Below are positions 10,173-21,719 of a DNA stretch of 64,000 nt, piece by piece. A program made the position numbers and the translations under genes. Under the pieces are notes generated by a model, which had not been told where the DNA came from, ran no database searches, and saw only the letters and a list, made by a program, of their open reading frames with translations. Within the stretch, counting starts at the first letter, position 1. Each line of letters begins with the position of its first letter. The stretch comes from Taenia hydatigena (lineage: Eukaryota > Platyhelminthes > Cestoda > Cyclophyllidea > Taeniidae), in contig JADWOT020000010.1 in NCBI GenBank assembly GCA_036345935.2, positions 3,898,182 to 3,962,181 of the forward strand, in the 5' to 3' direction.

Positions 10173-10274
10173 CATATGTGAGACTGGCTGGAAAGATCAG
10201 CGCTTCAAAGGTTGCAAATGATGACCGATCAATGAAATTCAAAAGAACTGAGCCAAGGTCAGGACACGAAGGTA
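10173..10274 (-). CDS. Candidate internal exon (SFATFEALIF), paralogue of 12663-12765
   Basis: The exon is bounded by CTGCAG and the donor ATATG/GTAAGT. It encodes about 33 residues including LLNF and SSFATFEALIFPASL. The same block is found inverted at 12663-12765 with a matching donor, so similarity and splice site support each other. The identity of the protein is unknown. Confidence 0.4.
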
Positions 10275-10359
10275 CTGCAGTGTACGAGTGTTAAAATCTA
10301 TAAACGCGCCGAATCAGAGGTGCTCAACGGACTTGTATAAATTCTTATTTACAAACGTA

Positions 10360-10530
10360 AAGGCTTAGAAGAGTTGCTAGAGCAAAATACGCGGCTTCGG
10401 ATCTCTTAAGTGGCAGCTGCAAAAGGAGACTGAAGAAGAAAGAAGGCTACGCAAAGCACTTATTTTGATTCAAAAGACGAGATCGGGTTCCTTGGTGAGG
10501 TTGAGGTAGGTGTGTGATTTTCTATGCATT
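10360..10530 (+). pseudogene. Coiled-coil-like gene fragment
   Basis: The frame gives a Glu/Leu/Arg-rich heptad-like stretch (GLEELLEQNTRLRI), then after a stop and frame slip KWQLQKETEEERRLRKALI. The second part resembles 46230-46300 plus (EMDDERRLIRALMTDRKT). There it lies just upstream of zinc-finger exons, so this is probably the N-terminal coil of a decayed member of that family. Confidence 0.35.
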
Positions 10531-11900
10531 GCATTCACTTAGACGAATTATTCACTTATTTTACTTATGTTCATAAGTGTTTACATTAATGGATTTACAT
10601 AAACACCGTATCCCGACTAAAATACGTCCTCGATGGGTAGATCATTAAAAATATCTTTATAGTTAATCAAGAAAAGTAGTTAGAATGGCTAGTGGATTTG
10701 TTCTGTGCTCGTTTATTTTTTAAAGCCATGCCGGTTAAATGCGTGTCAATTTTGTCTCACATGGAGAGAACGATGCATCGTGCAAAAAACTGACAGTTAG
10801 TAAACCACCAACTACGCTCAATGCAGTCGCACATTAATGTCGCTTACAGGAGAGATTGGTTTGCGAAAATAATAAGCGTGTCGACAAGTTGTCAAAGAGG
10901 TTAACACCTGCTCTTTGGATGTAATGCAATTTCGTTATTCTAGATACTGGAAATGCCGCCAAAGCATTCGTGGCAGAGTTTGTTCATTCTGTCATTTCTG
11001 CAGTAGAGCCACGTGCTTGTAGTTGCATCCAAATTATATTTCAATGTAGGGGGATAGCATTTCAAGTAGAATTTTAATTCGTTTAATAACCCGACTCGTC
11101 GCTAGGTCATCAAGGTGATTTGTGCAGCTTATGTAAGGAACTTGGAAGCGGCTTGTTACATCTTGCCAATCAAGACCGATCGCTTTGGCTACTCACATCC
11201 ATAGCGGCCGGACGGCATTGGTATATATGATTTTAAATTCGTTCGCTCTACAAATTGGATTTCACATAGTTTCAAGACCATGGAATTTGGCGCCACTTCT
11301 ACCTACTATTCACCAACACTTACATGACAGCACAAAATTTGGCTAAGAAATGTTTTGATTTGAAAGTTTGTCACAGTGGACTTCAAAAGATTTGACTCAT
11401 TGAATTTCAAGTTACCGCCCTGCTTGTCTGATCTAATTAAGCTCACAGTTCCAGTCTACAAATGACATCAGGTTTCGCCTTTTATTTTATAAGCGGCGGC
11501 ATCAAGACAAAGTTAGCTTCCGAGATTTTCTGCTAGAAGTCCATTAGCTCGCAGTAAAAGATGAGGCATTCTCCTTCTCATCTGCTTTGTGGAGACGATA
11601 GCACTTGGGACCGATTGAAACCTGCAGGAGACAAAGGCGCACCCGTCGAATGATATCGAGCTCACTTGAACGATCCTCACGTGTAGGATAACACTGCGTC
11701 CACGTGGCCAAAATCATACTTACAGATGGTGCAGCGATGATTTTTCTGCACTATTCTTTAGCAGGATACCTTTGCGTCTCTTTAGGCAGATGTGAGTGAA
11801 GGGGCACTAGTTTCACAGGAAGCTTAGATTCCTCAAATCACATCTTAATTGATTCCAGGGTCTAGTTTTTTGGCTACACTGAAGTAGAAAGGTAACAAGT
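10531..11900. other. No gene recognised
   Basis: This is A+T-rich sequence with only short open frames and no domain, repeat or promoter that I can support. Confidence 0.4.
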
Positions 11901-11939
11901 CTATGTGATTGTCCTTGCTAGGAGGACAGGGAGCACGGA

Positions 11940-12425
11940 ATGCAATCAAACCCCACCTACGTGTGTCTGTGCGGCGCTCTATTTCCAAAAGTATGTTGAA
12001 CCTCTCAGGACACTGCATGCGAAAGTATAACCTGTAGTCACTGTGACGCAGGATGTGTTTCTGCATCCGATTCAAGTTGCTGTGCGCTTCATTACACGCA
12101 ATGCATTTTTACCCGATGTCAGCCTCTATTCGCGCTCTATAGCAAAATTTAGCAAGTAAAATAAGCTAGTCATAGCCTTCTTTGGCGTGGATATTGGTCT
12201 ACTAACTAGAATATTTTTGCATGATGAATTACTTCCTCCATGTGAGACAATTTGTGGACATTAAATTTGCGCAGCTCCAAATCAAATGGGTGGAAGGAAA
12301 AGGTTCATTAGGCGTCCTAACTGCATCCCTCAATCAGCCATGAAGGGTTCCTGATGGCGTCCCCATCGAAAGCATACTTTGGTCAAGGATCGTTATTCAT
12401 GAGCATCCTCTAATACAAATATTGG
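11940..12425 (-). pseudogene. C2H2 zinc-finger family, decayed copy a
   Basis: Two blocks match the better copies at 13.8-14.6 kb and 46.4-47.2 kb. Block 1 (about 12425-12240) keeps NND and AFDGDAI but has several stops. Block 2 (about 12110-11945) encodes one well-formed C2H2 finger, KCIACNEAHSNLNRMQKHIL followed by RH, with spacing C-x2-C-x12-H-x3-H. A second finger follows in which the metal ligands are degraded. No third-finger exon is seen downstream. The role of such fingers is usually DNA or RNA binding; here the gene appears dead. Confidence 0.6.
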
Positions 12426-12662
12426 GAAACATGGGTTAAGTAAATGCAAGATTCCTTAAAAAGCAAATGTGGACAATAAGTCACGTACTTGCCTCAATCT
12501 CTTCAGAGAACTTTATCTCGTCTTTTGAGTTGATAATAATTGCTTTGCTTTGCTTAGCCTCCCCTCGGTTTCCATCTATTCTTCGAAACTTCGAATTAAG
12601 GGATCTGAGGCCACGCCTTTCTGCTCCAGCAATTTCTCCAAGCCTTTAAAATTGCTAAAATG

Positions 12663-12765
12663 GTCTCTTTTTGGCCTTGCATTGGCCCAATTCTTTTGAA
12701 CTTTGCTGGCCAAACATCATTTGCAACCTTCGAAACGCTGATCTTGTAGGCCAACCTCACTCGCG
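12663..12765 (+). pseudogene. Inverted paralogue of the 10173-10274 exon, with stop
   Basis: This segment shares LLNF, SFATFE and LIL with 10173-10274 and ends in the donor CGCG/GTGAGT, but it has an in-frame TAG at 12747-12749. It is a decayed exon of the same unidentified family. Confidence 0.45.
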
Positions 12766-13762
12766 GTGAGTACATATTTGCCTCATCTAAAACAACTTAA
12801 TACTTTATGCATTACAGTTGTATCCTGCTAGTTTAACATAGAAACTTGCACGGTTAAAGGCTGGCATGCAAAGTAATATGATTAAAGTTTTCACAGACTT
12901 AAGACGTACAAAGCTAAGCTGCTGAAGAGCGACGGATGTAAAGGATTATTTTATGCTGCTGATAAACTATTTCACTGACTTTCTTAGCAGTGAAGTTTTA
13001 ATTATTGAAAGTACTTTGTTGACATTATTGAGACTGTCTCTAGTGCTAAAGCAGCTAACAGCAGATTTTAAGGTACGGAATAATCACGAAGAGTGTTGCT
13101 ACGCATAGACCGCCCTTTTCTTTATTGTTGCTTTAGCGCATCGGGTACCAAATCCCCGATTTGGAGATTAAGCCGAGTAGTCAGTGAAAGTGGCGGCTTC
13201 ATAAGGGCTCTAAACAATTTGCAATCAAATAGGCTTGTGCATTAGTGCACATTCGTCACCGTGCACCTTGGTTCTGATTCATCCGAGCTGGTTAATGGAC
13301 AGGTCTTCTCGCCTAACATACTACGGTTCTTCCACTTTTCTACCCTTCTTACCAAAACTGCAATAAAAGGGTCCAGAACTTTGTGTTTTGCTTTGGAATG
13401 TATTTCAAATTGCAGTGAAGTGCTCTCTCTACAAACAAAAAAAGGCATTATATCGGATAAAACCCTGCTCAAATCTTAACAATGCAGCAATTTTTATCAG
13501 ATTTTACGTTCTAGATGCAATTCTTACTTCGGCACAAGCTGCTGTATCGCAAGCTAGTAATCAATGCGCGTCTTAGGGAGTGCGCTCAGTGACGGCAAGA
13601 CGTATTTCCGACTGGAGGATTGCAATGAGTAGAATAAGCACAGGCTTATTATCCAGGCATTATTACATCGAGGAAGCTCGAAATTCCAGGCAACAAATTG
13701 GTTATCTCAAAGAGCATTATGTATATAAGCATGCTAGCGTTAAACACATTTTTCTTCTAAAT

Positions 13763-14579
13763 CTAGCTAATAGGAATCGGAGCATTCTTCTCCTCATCTG
13801 CATTAGGATTGAGTGCAGCACGCATGAGGCGAACACGCAAACGGTCAATGACTTCGCGTTCAGTTGGGCTCTCCAGTTCTGCGTGTGATAACAACACATC
13901 CAATTGATCAAAAGTGGATCCGCAAACACTACAGCGGTGCCCTATCCTGCACCTTTTTCCGGGGGAAAACACCTCCAGCTCTTCGGATATAAGGGACTTA
14001 GGAGGCTCTAGTCCCTCAAGTTTTCAGTTTTCTCAAAACTTCCTGAATTAATAGCGATAGCTCAAATAATCTTTTATAAGAAGTGCAAAGTATTATTCAT
14101 TGTAAGTAGTGGTAGAGCAAGGAACACTGACTGCGATCAAACCTTACCACCATGTGTCGTCTTTCTGTGGCGCACCATATCCGTAAACGTGCCGCAAGCC
14201 TCGAAGTAGAACGCGCAATTACTGTGACGCAGGAGGTGATGGTGCATCTCGTCTAAGTTGTTGCACGCTTTGCCACAGTCAGTGCATTTGTATCTACAAG
14301 CAACTTTCTATTCGCCTTCAGCAATAAGATAAAACAATAAACCAGCCAAATCCTCAGAAAAAGGAAAGTTAGCTTGAACAAATAGGATGGTGCACTAACA
14401 CACTAACTTCCTCATAATAAGCATCTAATTTCCATAGCTTTATACCACGGCCGCGCATAGAACAAAGCCATGAGGCATCCTAGCTGCGTCTCTTGGTCAG
14501 GTATCAAGGGATTCATTACAACATTCCCACCGAACATGTAAGTTATTTGGGTGTCATTGTTTTTGAGCATCTTTTGATG
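13763..14579 (-). CDS. C2H2 zinc-finger family, copy b (three exon blocks)
   Basis: Three blocks lie in the same order as in copy c at 46 kb. Exon 0 (14579-14412) opens after TTTAG and encodes NNDTQITYMFGGN and QETQLGCLMALF. Exon A (14293-14148) runs from an acceptor TTGTAG to the donor GGTG/GTAAGG and encodes a canonical finger (YKCTDCGKACNNLDEMHHHL then LRH, C-x2-C-x12-H-x3-H) plus a second finger shortened by a deletion that removes its cysteine pair. Exon B (about 14018-13763) holds a third finger (CSVCGSTFDQLDVLLSH, last His replaced by Ser) followed by PTEREVIDRLR. Exon 0 ends at a stop with no clear donor and an in-frame stop precedes exon B, so it may be a fading pseudogene. A frame at 15007-14801 minus may be its upstream coil. 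Confidence 0.55.
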
Positions 14580-14800
14580 CTAAATACGTGGTGATATAAG
14601 TGAAGAAATCGCCACTGGTTTTAAGAAGCATGGGATAATTAGAAAATCAGTGTAAAACAGCAAAATTTTGCATGAAACTTACGCGAAAATGGTAAAAATA
14701 GGGTAGTTCGTGGATTTATTTCATGTTTTTAAAATAGCTGGCTGCTTCATGATCTAAGCTGATGCTAGCAGGCCAAAAATCACAGTAACGCATGCTTTGG

Positions 14801-15322
14801 CTACGCGACCCGTACAGCTTTTTCTCGGTCAACGCGTAGTTGTATGAGGGACTGTGAAAACACTTCTGTTAGTTGAAAAACCTGGCAAATGTGCTTCCCG
14901 ATTTCTTTCTGCCCGAATGTAACCTGATTCTTGGATTCGTCAATGCTTTTTTTCCGCGGGAAAGCATGGGTAGTAAAATCGACAAACACAAGCCCTGTTT
15001 TTGTCAAGGCCTTTAAAGCCTAAAGGAGGTCGTCATCCGTGACACTTTGTGGAAAGGAGGTAATGCGCTGACCCAGAACGTAATTTTGGCTTAAAACTCG
15101 AAATAAGTAAGCGATTGTCACTGTGATAGTGAATGCCGCTTGGATGGCTCGCAAGTTCTGCCTGATAGCAGGATTGTTCTTGGCTATTTCAAGTCTAAGG
15201 TCGACCGCCCTTCCATGCTTAATGGCTGAATAACAAACCACTTTGAGTAATGGACAAAATAGTTGATAATAACTTGATGAGCCAAAAACGCCCGAAGTCC
15301 TTGTCCCAGACATGCATATCAT
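14801..15322 (-). other. Coding-like stretch upstream of zinc-finger copy b
   Basis: Two overlapping minus-strand frames (15322-15020 and 15007-14801) read as ordinary protein, the second with KKSIDESKNQ and QLRVDREKAVRVA. The latter may correspond to the ERRL coil found upstream of copy c. A frameshift or intron would be needed to join them. Not recognised otherwise. Confidence 0.2.
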
Positions 15323-17474
15323 CTAACTATCGATAAAAAGCTATAACGACGAAACAACTCGTACGACTGATGTTGAGAACTATGGAATGCACCCAGTGAT
15401 GCCTGGTCTAACCACAACCTTTCCACTACTTTTCACCATTTGTAGGTTCACAGCAGGACCAGCCAAACGATAACAGCTCATAAACGGAGCTACATCGATA
15501 CTCACCATACAAAACTTGCAAGGTAAGAAACGATTTACGGTGGTAAAACGATCACACACTTCAAGCCTGCTGCCTCCAAGTGCCTTGCCTAAAATTCTTT
15601 TCTTAGGCTTTACTGTGGAATCAGCATTTTCTAGTAAACTAGCCTAATCTTCGTCAACCAATGCACATTACCTACATAAAACCCTTCTGATTTTTTTCAT
15701 TTACCACCACTATTTTCCGTCATCTAAGGTAGAGTTCTTCATTTACTAACTAGCTTTTCAGTAGCATCCCTCCTCATTGCTACGCAGTTGTTGTTATGCC
15801 AGTGATAGTGCACCGCGTACACTTTGGACTAATTGCTAAGCAGACCATTTAAAGTTCTAATGAATAGAAAGAACCCGATCGGATATTTAGATGTATACCC
15901 GATTCACCTTCTCTTATTTTTTTATTATTTTGCCGCTACTTAGGGAATACGTAGGTTTCGTAATGTCCGACTACAAATCAATCGAAGTGTGGTCCTACCT
16001 GGACGCTTACACGCCTTCTTGCCACATAAAAGACGGAGGCGTCTGTCAAGAGGAAATAAAGCATTCGCAGCGAATCCTTCCCTCAACGTATCCCTGCTAC
16101 CACCCACGTATGAGGAGATATAATGCTCTTGGATATCTTTATTTTATTTTATGATACAGTCAGTAGAGAATTGATTTACTTTTGCAGAACTTGGCCCGTG
16201 ATTTTTCCCTTTACTCGCCTGCACAGTACATTGAATGATCATAAGTATCACGGCATTTGCAGAAGAGCGGCCTTACATCGTAGCATCAAAGTTTAACAAC
16301 CTTGCCTTTAAGCGATTAAAGCCCAAAGATTTTGCCGTCACTAAACATCTCAGATCACTGAAATCAAAGGTACTGCTCAGTTGGCAGTACACTCAAATCG
16401 AGCTCCATAATGAGTAGCATCTGCAACAGGGTGCGAAGTTTTACTCTTTTTTATATTGCTACACCCTGACTGAGCTTTCACATCTACAGAACTGGCTCGC
16501 TCATAAATCATGCTTAAGGCACTGGTCACGCATCCTCGGAGTCGTTCAGACAATCTTGTGGGTACAAGTTTCTTGGCAAAAAGGGAGAGGATGTGCAAAC
16601 ATTCATCCCTCTAATTGTGTCTGTCCTGCTTTTACTTGTCGGCCAAGTGCAGATAGACTCTATCGAGCTGAAGACTTTTGCAATGTGACTAAGGGAAGAA
16701 GTGACTGCGCAAGAAGTCAGGTCTCAATTCTTAGCAAGTCAACCAAGCAGAAGGGCAATAGTCTCCTGTCTTCTACTCTGATGCTGTTCTGTGCATACCT
16801 GACTGTAAAAGCGTCTATTATTAGTAAATACTCGACCCAAATCAGCAAGCCATTATAGGGTCACATAAAAAGAATCATGCGACTACCGAAGATACTGCAC
16901 GATGAACGCACCAACTCAGTACTTAGTGGTAAAAGGTAAAAGCATTCTAAAACTAGGCGGATGGCGGTGGGCATTTAATAAAACGCTTGTGGGTTGCGAT
17001 TTAATATCACCATAGACATGAGATGTTCGACCGAAGATGATGGACAACCGAATGAACAGTGCAAATCGAAGTGGGTGCTGTAAAAAGCGAAATGTCTGCA
17101 AACTCGTACGTAAATATTCGCACATGCAAAACTACTTTAAATTCGGTAGTAGGCAGACCGGATATAGTTGGCAACGAGGTGAAATTCAGATCAACAGGAA
17201 ATGAGGAGAAGGGCGCACAAGCACTGATGGAAAAAGCCACCCTCTAAACCAATCAAGCACGAACGATCTTCAAATCATCATGACCTCTGCTTTGGCATTG
17301 GTCAGGCCAGAATTTCCGTTGAATTTCTAATCCTCGTGATGTACGCCAGACCCTTGACCTCAATGCAGGTGAAACATATCTTGGCGAAAAATAAGATTGC
17401 ATTTATCTTGCTTAATTATTAAGAAACAAGCAAACCTAATCACTAAGCTGAGCATTTGTAAGGCATGTCGGCTA

Positions 17475-18345
17475 AACAAATTGCAATTTTCGCATCCGCC
17501 TCCAAATCATTTCCTGGCACGCTAATTCGAATCTTTCCCTGCGTTGCATAATGTGACTGCCACAGTCTTGAATGTGCCAAATGCGCCAGTTTATTAGCGC
17601 AGTCAATAGAGGAGAGTCATCGACGAAGCCGAGTATTCCTGCATAGCTCAAGATGAGGTCCATCCCACTTTCCTCTTTCCGCCTCACACCACCCACAATT
17701 ACAATCCCAAAATTGTCCATCTGATAGGGTCCTCAACATGGTTTGTAGCTCGATAACAGCATTGGGCCCGTGTTGCACGTAGAGAGCGCAGCCGAATGCG
17801 GTAAATCGTAGTCTTCGGCCACTCAGGATCTCCTCCGACTCCCTGCTAACAAGGTGAAATATCATGGGCCCTGGTGGACGATAGTAACATTCTCAGTGGG
17901 GAGGTAATCTATTGGCCGAACATATGCCGATGTGGAGTCGGTGAAGGTATCAAAGTTTAGGGAGAAATAGGTCTCCAGCACTAATGGACGCTTGGGACGG
18001 TAAACGTTCTTGCCAAATTTGCCAAGAAGAAAGCAACTAGAAGGCAGGTGAACCCTTCATATGCACCATGAGGAGCTCGAATTCCTGAAAAGTGATGGTC
18101 AAACTGCATTTGACTAAATAGCTGCTCAACGGCTTTAGAAATGTCTGCAGTGCGCGGAGTTGACATGTCTGAATACAGCGTTGTGCAAACTCGTTTGTCA
18201 ATCCACTTCCGCCTGTTGCCGTATGAATAGGGCGTTTGCGGGAAGAGGATCCACTCCCAGCTTGGAGTTGCTGTGCAAACATCAGCAAGGTATTTGCACA
18301 ACATTTAACTAAATCCCGATGGGGGTTTGTGATATTCTTACTGTT
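17475..18345 (-). pseudogene. FBXO4-like F-box pseudogene
   Basis: This is a decayed paralogue of the intact gene at 62434-63454. The intron acceptor survives (CTTGCAG before 18347), followed by NITN and the F-box remnant CKYLADVCTATPSWEWIL after a frameshift. Then come KWIDKRVC, and toward the 3' end NAVIELQTML and DSPLLTALINWRIW, each aligning in order with the intact copy. At least three frameshifts separate the pieces, several residues of the F-box core are missing, and no equivalent first exon with ATG was found. Confidence 0.65.
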
Positions 18346-18589
18346 TGATCTCACCTGCAAGATGCATTCATCAATTAACCGTCAAGCAGAGTTACTCGGA
18401 TGCCAATGAGAGCGAACAATTTAATATAGCCTACTCGGTGAGCTATTTAGTTAGAAGGTCTAAGAGGTCCAATCTACTTTTAACCCTGCTTCACAATTTT
18501 TGGCAGAGACTTTGGATCTCTCGTGAAATGAGTTTATTTCGAGTGGGTGAGAGAACAAAAATCTTCTTTGTCGTAGGGACGTAGGAGGT

Positions 18590-20980
18590 AATCAACTTTC
18601 GGAGTGGCACTTAAATGCAGTTCAAGGAATGCAATATCAAGTCAATTAACCCTTGAGGTGACCTGACACCCTCTTCGAGGCTTTGCTATATGTCATATTA
18701 TTGCAAAAGGGGCCCTAATTTTAATGCAGAAACCATCTACTACACAGTTTTTGCATCGGAAATGTTGCCAAACTATGTTTAGCATCCCCTTATTGAATTG
18801 TTGCCTTATGTAATGAGCCAAGCTACCCTCAGGGCCTTTAATATTAAGGCATTTGATCTCCAAAATGCACATGAGCCTTGTTTAGGAGTCTTGCGCCATG
18901 CCCTTGATTTGATTTCTTTGTTTTATTGCCGTGTAACCCAAACTTCAATACTAATTTTGGACGCATTTGGCTCCTTAAACTATTAATTACTGCGGCAAGG
19001 ACTTCGCTTTTACGCCTTTAAGCATCTAAATAGCCTAAAGCACTGCTCAATTGGCTGTTGTTAGTTTTATGCTCCTCCAAAATAACATTAATTTCTACCA
19101 AGGTGAAGGTCATTGCGTAATTGAACCTCTACAATGGAATAGAATTCTATCAAAGAGTGCTTCACGTCATTTACCTTTCGCAACGATTTTTATGCGTGTC
19201 CATAAGCCTATTATTACACCATTTTGTCTTCTGTGGGCTGACTGTATTTTGAGCCGCATTGGCAAAACAACTTTCTCCCCTTAGTCAGATATGTTTATCT
19301 CACCCATGTAGTATGCCTCATTTGCAAATCTGGTGTGTTTCACTGCATGCGCTCTACAGTTGTTTTAAAAACGATTTCTTGATTAGCCATTTAAAGAGAA
19401 AAACTTGCAGAGGCACGCAACTCAGAAAACGTGCCTAGTATGTAACCAACTTGTTTCTATTTTGCAAACAATGCTAAAAAGTGGGCAATTATTGGTAGCA
19501 ACAAAACATCGTTTAACTTAGTAGATTTATCTTGCAAATTAAAATAATCACGTTACTGCTTAAATGCTATCCAATTCGTAGAGCTATTACCCACAAGCAG
19601 CGGCAAAGAGTTGTCGCCACACAACAATGACTAAACCACATCCAGTGGATCCCATGGAGTTACTTCCGCCATTGTACATGCTTCTGCTACTTTCAGATTC
19701 CGCTGCAAAGTCTGTGTATCCTGTAGACGCTCAAGAGACCTTTAAATGTTTTTGTCAAGCTAACTTTAATAATATGTCCGAAGTGCGGGTAAAATGCACC
19801 GCCTTCGTGTCACGATGAAATTTTGAATCAAGACGAGAATGAAAAGCTGTTGCTAGCGTCAGTTAGGTTCCATTTATTTAATTAAGCTAGTCTGGCGAGT
19901 AGAGTGAGTTGCGCGGTGCTGATGTCAACTGGGGTTCACGGACTTGCATTTGCCTCCAAATAACAGCTTGTCAACACCATCTAAATGCATCTCACCAATT
20001 CACCAATGCGTTCTCGGGAGGCAACTTATTCACGAAGCTTTGTTGATTAACAAAGATCATGAAGAAATTCATCCTCTCTTTTTCTTTCTTTTTCACATCT
20101 TCCATAATAATCGTGCCCAGTGTTTGTTCAAAGGACTTGTTCGTCACAGTGCTTAGAACTCCGATCTTAATTAAAAGGCGAATCTTCGGATCCATTGATT
20201 TAGGCGATGAGACCGTTTAAAACTTGTGCATGCTGTATTTAAGCTTGAATTGAGCGAAAGGTAGTGTCAGTTTAATATTAAATGATACAATTTGCCACTG
20301 AGTCCATATCACAAACTCTAGCAGACCTCTTTGATCCCTCGTAGCGAGAGCTGAGTAGAAATGGGTGAGGGCACACCGCTGTTCTTCACTACTGGACAAC
20401 GAGACCTAAGAAACATTTGAAGTGCCACTTCAGTGGACCAAATCATAGGTTTGAATTCGTATTCTGCAGTAACAAAACCGAATAACTTTTCGAGTCCCTT
20501 CGAAACATGATGGGTCTGTAAGGTAGCAGTAGTTAGACTTATCCTGTTTTATAATAAAATGCTGTCATGAGATGCTTCTTAAGGTCGGTATTGGTTGCCG
20601 TCAACGTTGGTTCAACGGACCCCAAATGCAAGTTATGATGTCATCCAACCTCTTTATGATGGGTGCAAATGCGCATTAGAGATTGATTAACACAAATGCA
20701 AATTCCATTCTCGCAGTCTTTCCTTCAACACATCATTTTATAGTGACGGCTGCAATCGAAAGACGGTTCAAGTCAAACCATTGAACTGCCTCCAGATGTT
20801 GATATCAGACCCTTATTCAAGCTGCGATAACGTAAGCCTCTCCAACTATCCCGAAACCCCTCCACTATCCCTCAGGTTAACTAGCCTCCAAGGTTTGGCT
20901 TCAGCATGGACAATGTCTTGCCTTAACCCACTTCCATCGTCCTTTATTCAATTCCTTGCCGAGTGCCAAGATTGACACAG
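18590..20980. other. No gene recognised
   Basis: Only short open frames are present, without splice or promoter support. No repeat is seen. Confidence 0.35.
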
Positions 20981-21031
20981 GCCGATTAACCTAGACGATG
21001 GAGACAATAAACGACCTCAGCGGTTCTGCAC

Positions 21032-21341
21032 CTGCCATGGTCAAGTTCACATTACGATGAATCTCTTCTCTGCTTAAACATGCTGACACATCTACATTTT
21101 TGATACATTTATTCTCGGCAAGGCGACTCCTCGTAGATAATCCCCTGTAATGAGATGGCGTAGAAATGATGGAGTTTATCGGTGGTTGTGCATCAGCAGA
21201 ATACTCTCTCATCACGAGCTGACGAAAGAAGTCCTCCTTGTTGTTGTAGTAAAGTGCCGATTGAGTGGAATTAAGTAGGCAGAATTTGGCGCATGCAGCG
21301 AAATGCACATGGCGTAGGTAGCCGTCTAACCATTTTAGATC
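21032..21341 (-). CDS. Candidate internal exon, unrecognised (minus)
   Basis: After an acceptor (TTCGACGCAG) a frame of about 103 codons runs to a possible donor CATGGCAG/GTGCAG at 21031. The composition is balanced and codons are varied (it contains WLDGYLRHVHFAAC and YYNNKEDFFRQLVMREYS). A further coding-like minus frame lies upstream at 21704-21600, but its donor phase does not fit directly. The family is unknown; chance remains possible. Confidence 0.28.
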
Positions 21342-21719
21342 CTGCGTCGAAGTCCAAAGTGTATTGGCTTAATCGCGAGCTACTTGCTCTTGCCTAGAAG
21401 ACCAATTATTTTAATCGTTGCGCATAATGGTATTTGCGTAGGATGCAAATAGCAAAAATTGGCAAAGTTTAACAACGCATTAGGGATTATTCAAACATGC
21501 CTGAGAAATTAGGACTCCAAATATGAAAAAGCGAGTGAATAGGGCCTCGCTCAGGTGATAGGATATCACAGGACATTTATAAACACTACCTTCATTCAGC
21601 CGGTTGGTAATGTCTGTTAGCCGACTGGAAGTGCTCGGTAGGGCATCTAGAGGTCCTGGCAACAGCATATACAATATGGATGGCGTGTTTGTCCCAATAG
21701 TCACCCCATATTAGGCGAT

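Noticed and set aside
17059..17247. Remnant of a retroelement RNase H domain (IVGNE-like motif)
   Set aside because: Only one short motif matches; no reverse transcriptase or further RNase H residues are found nearby.
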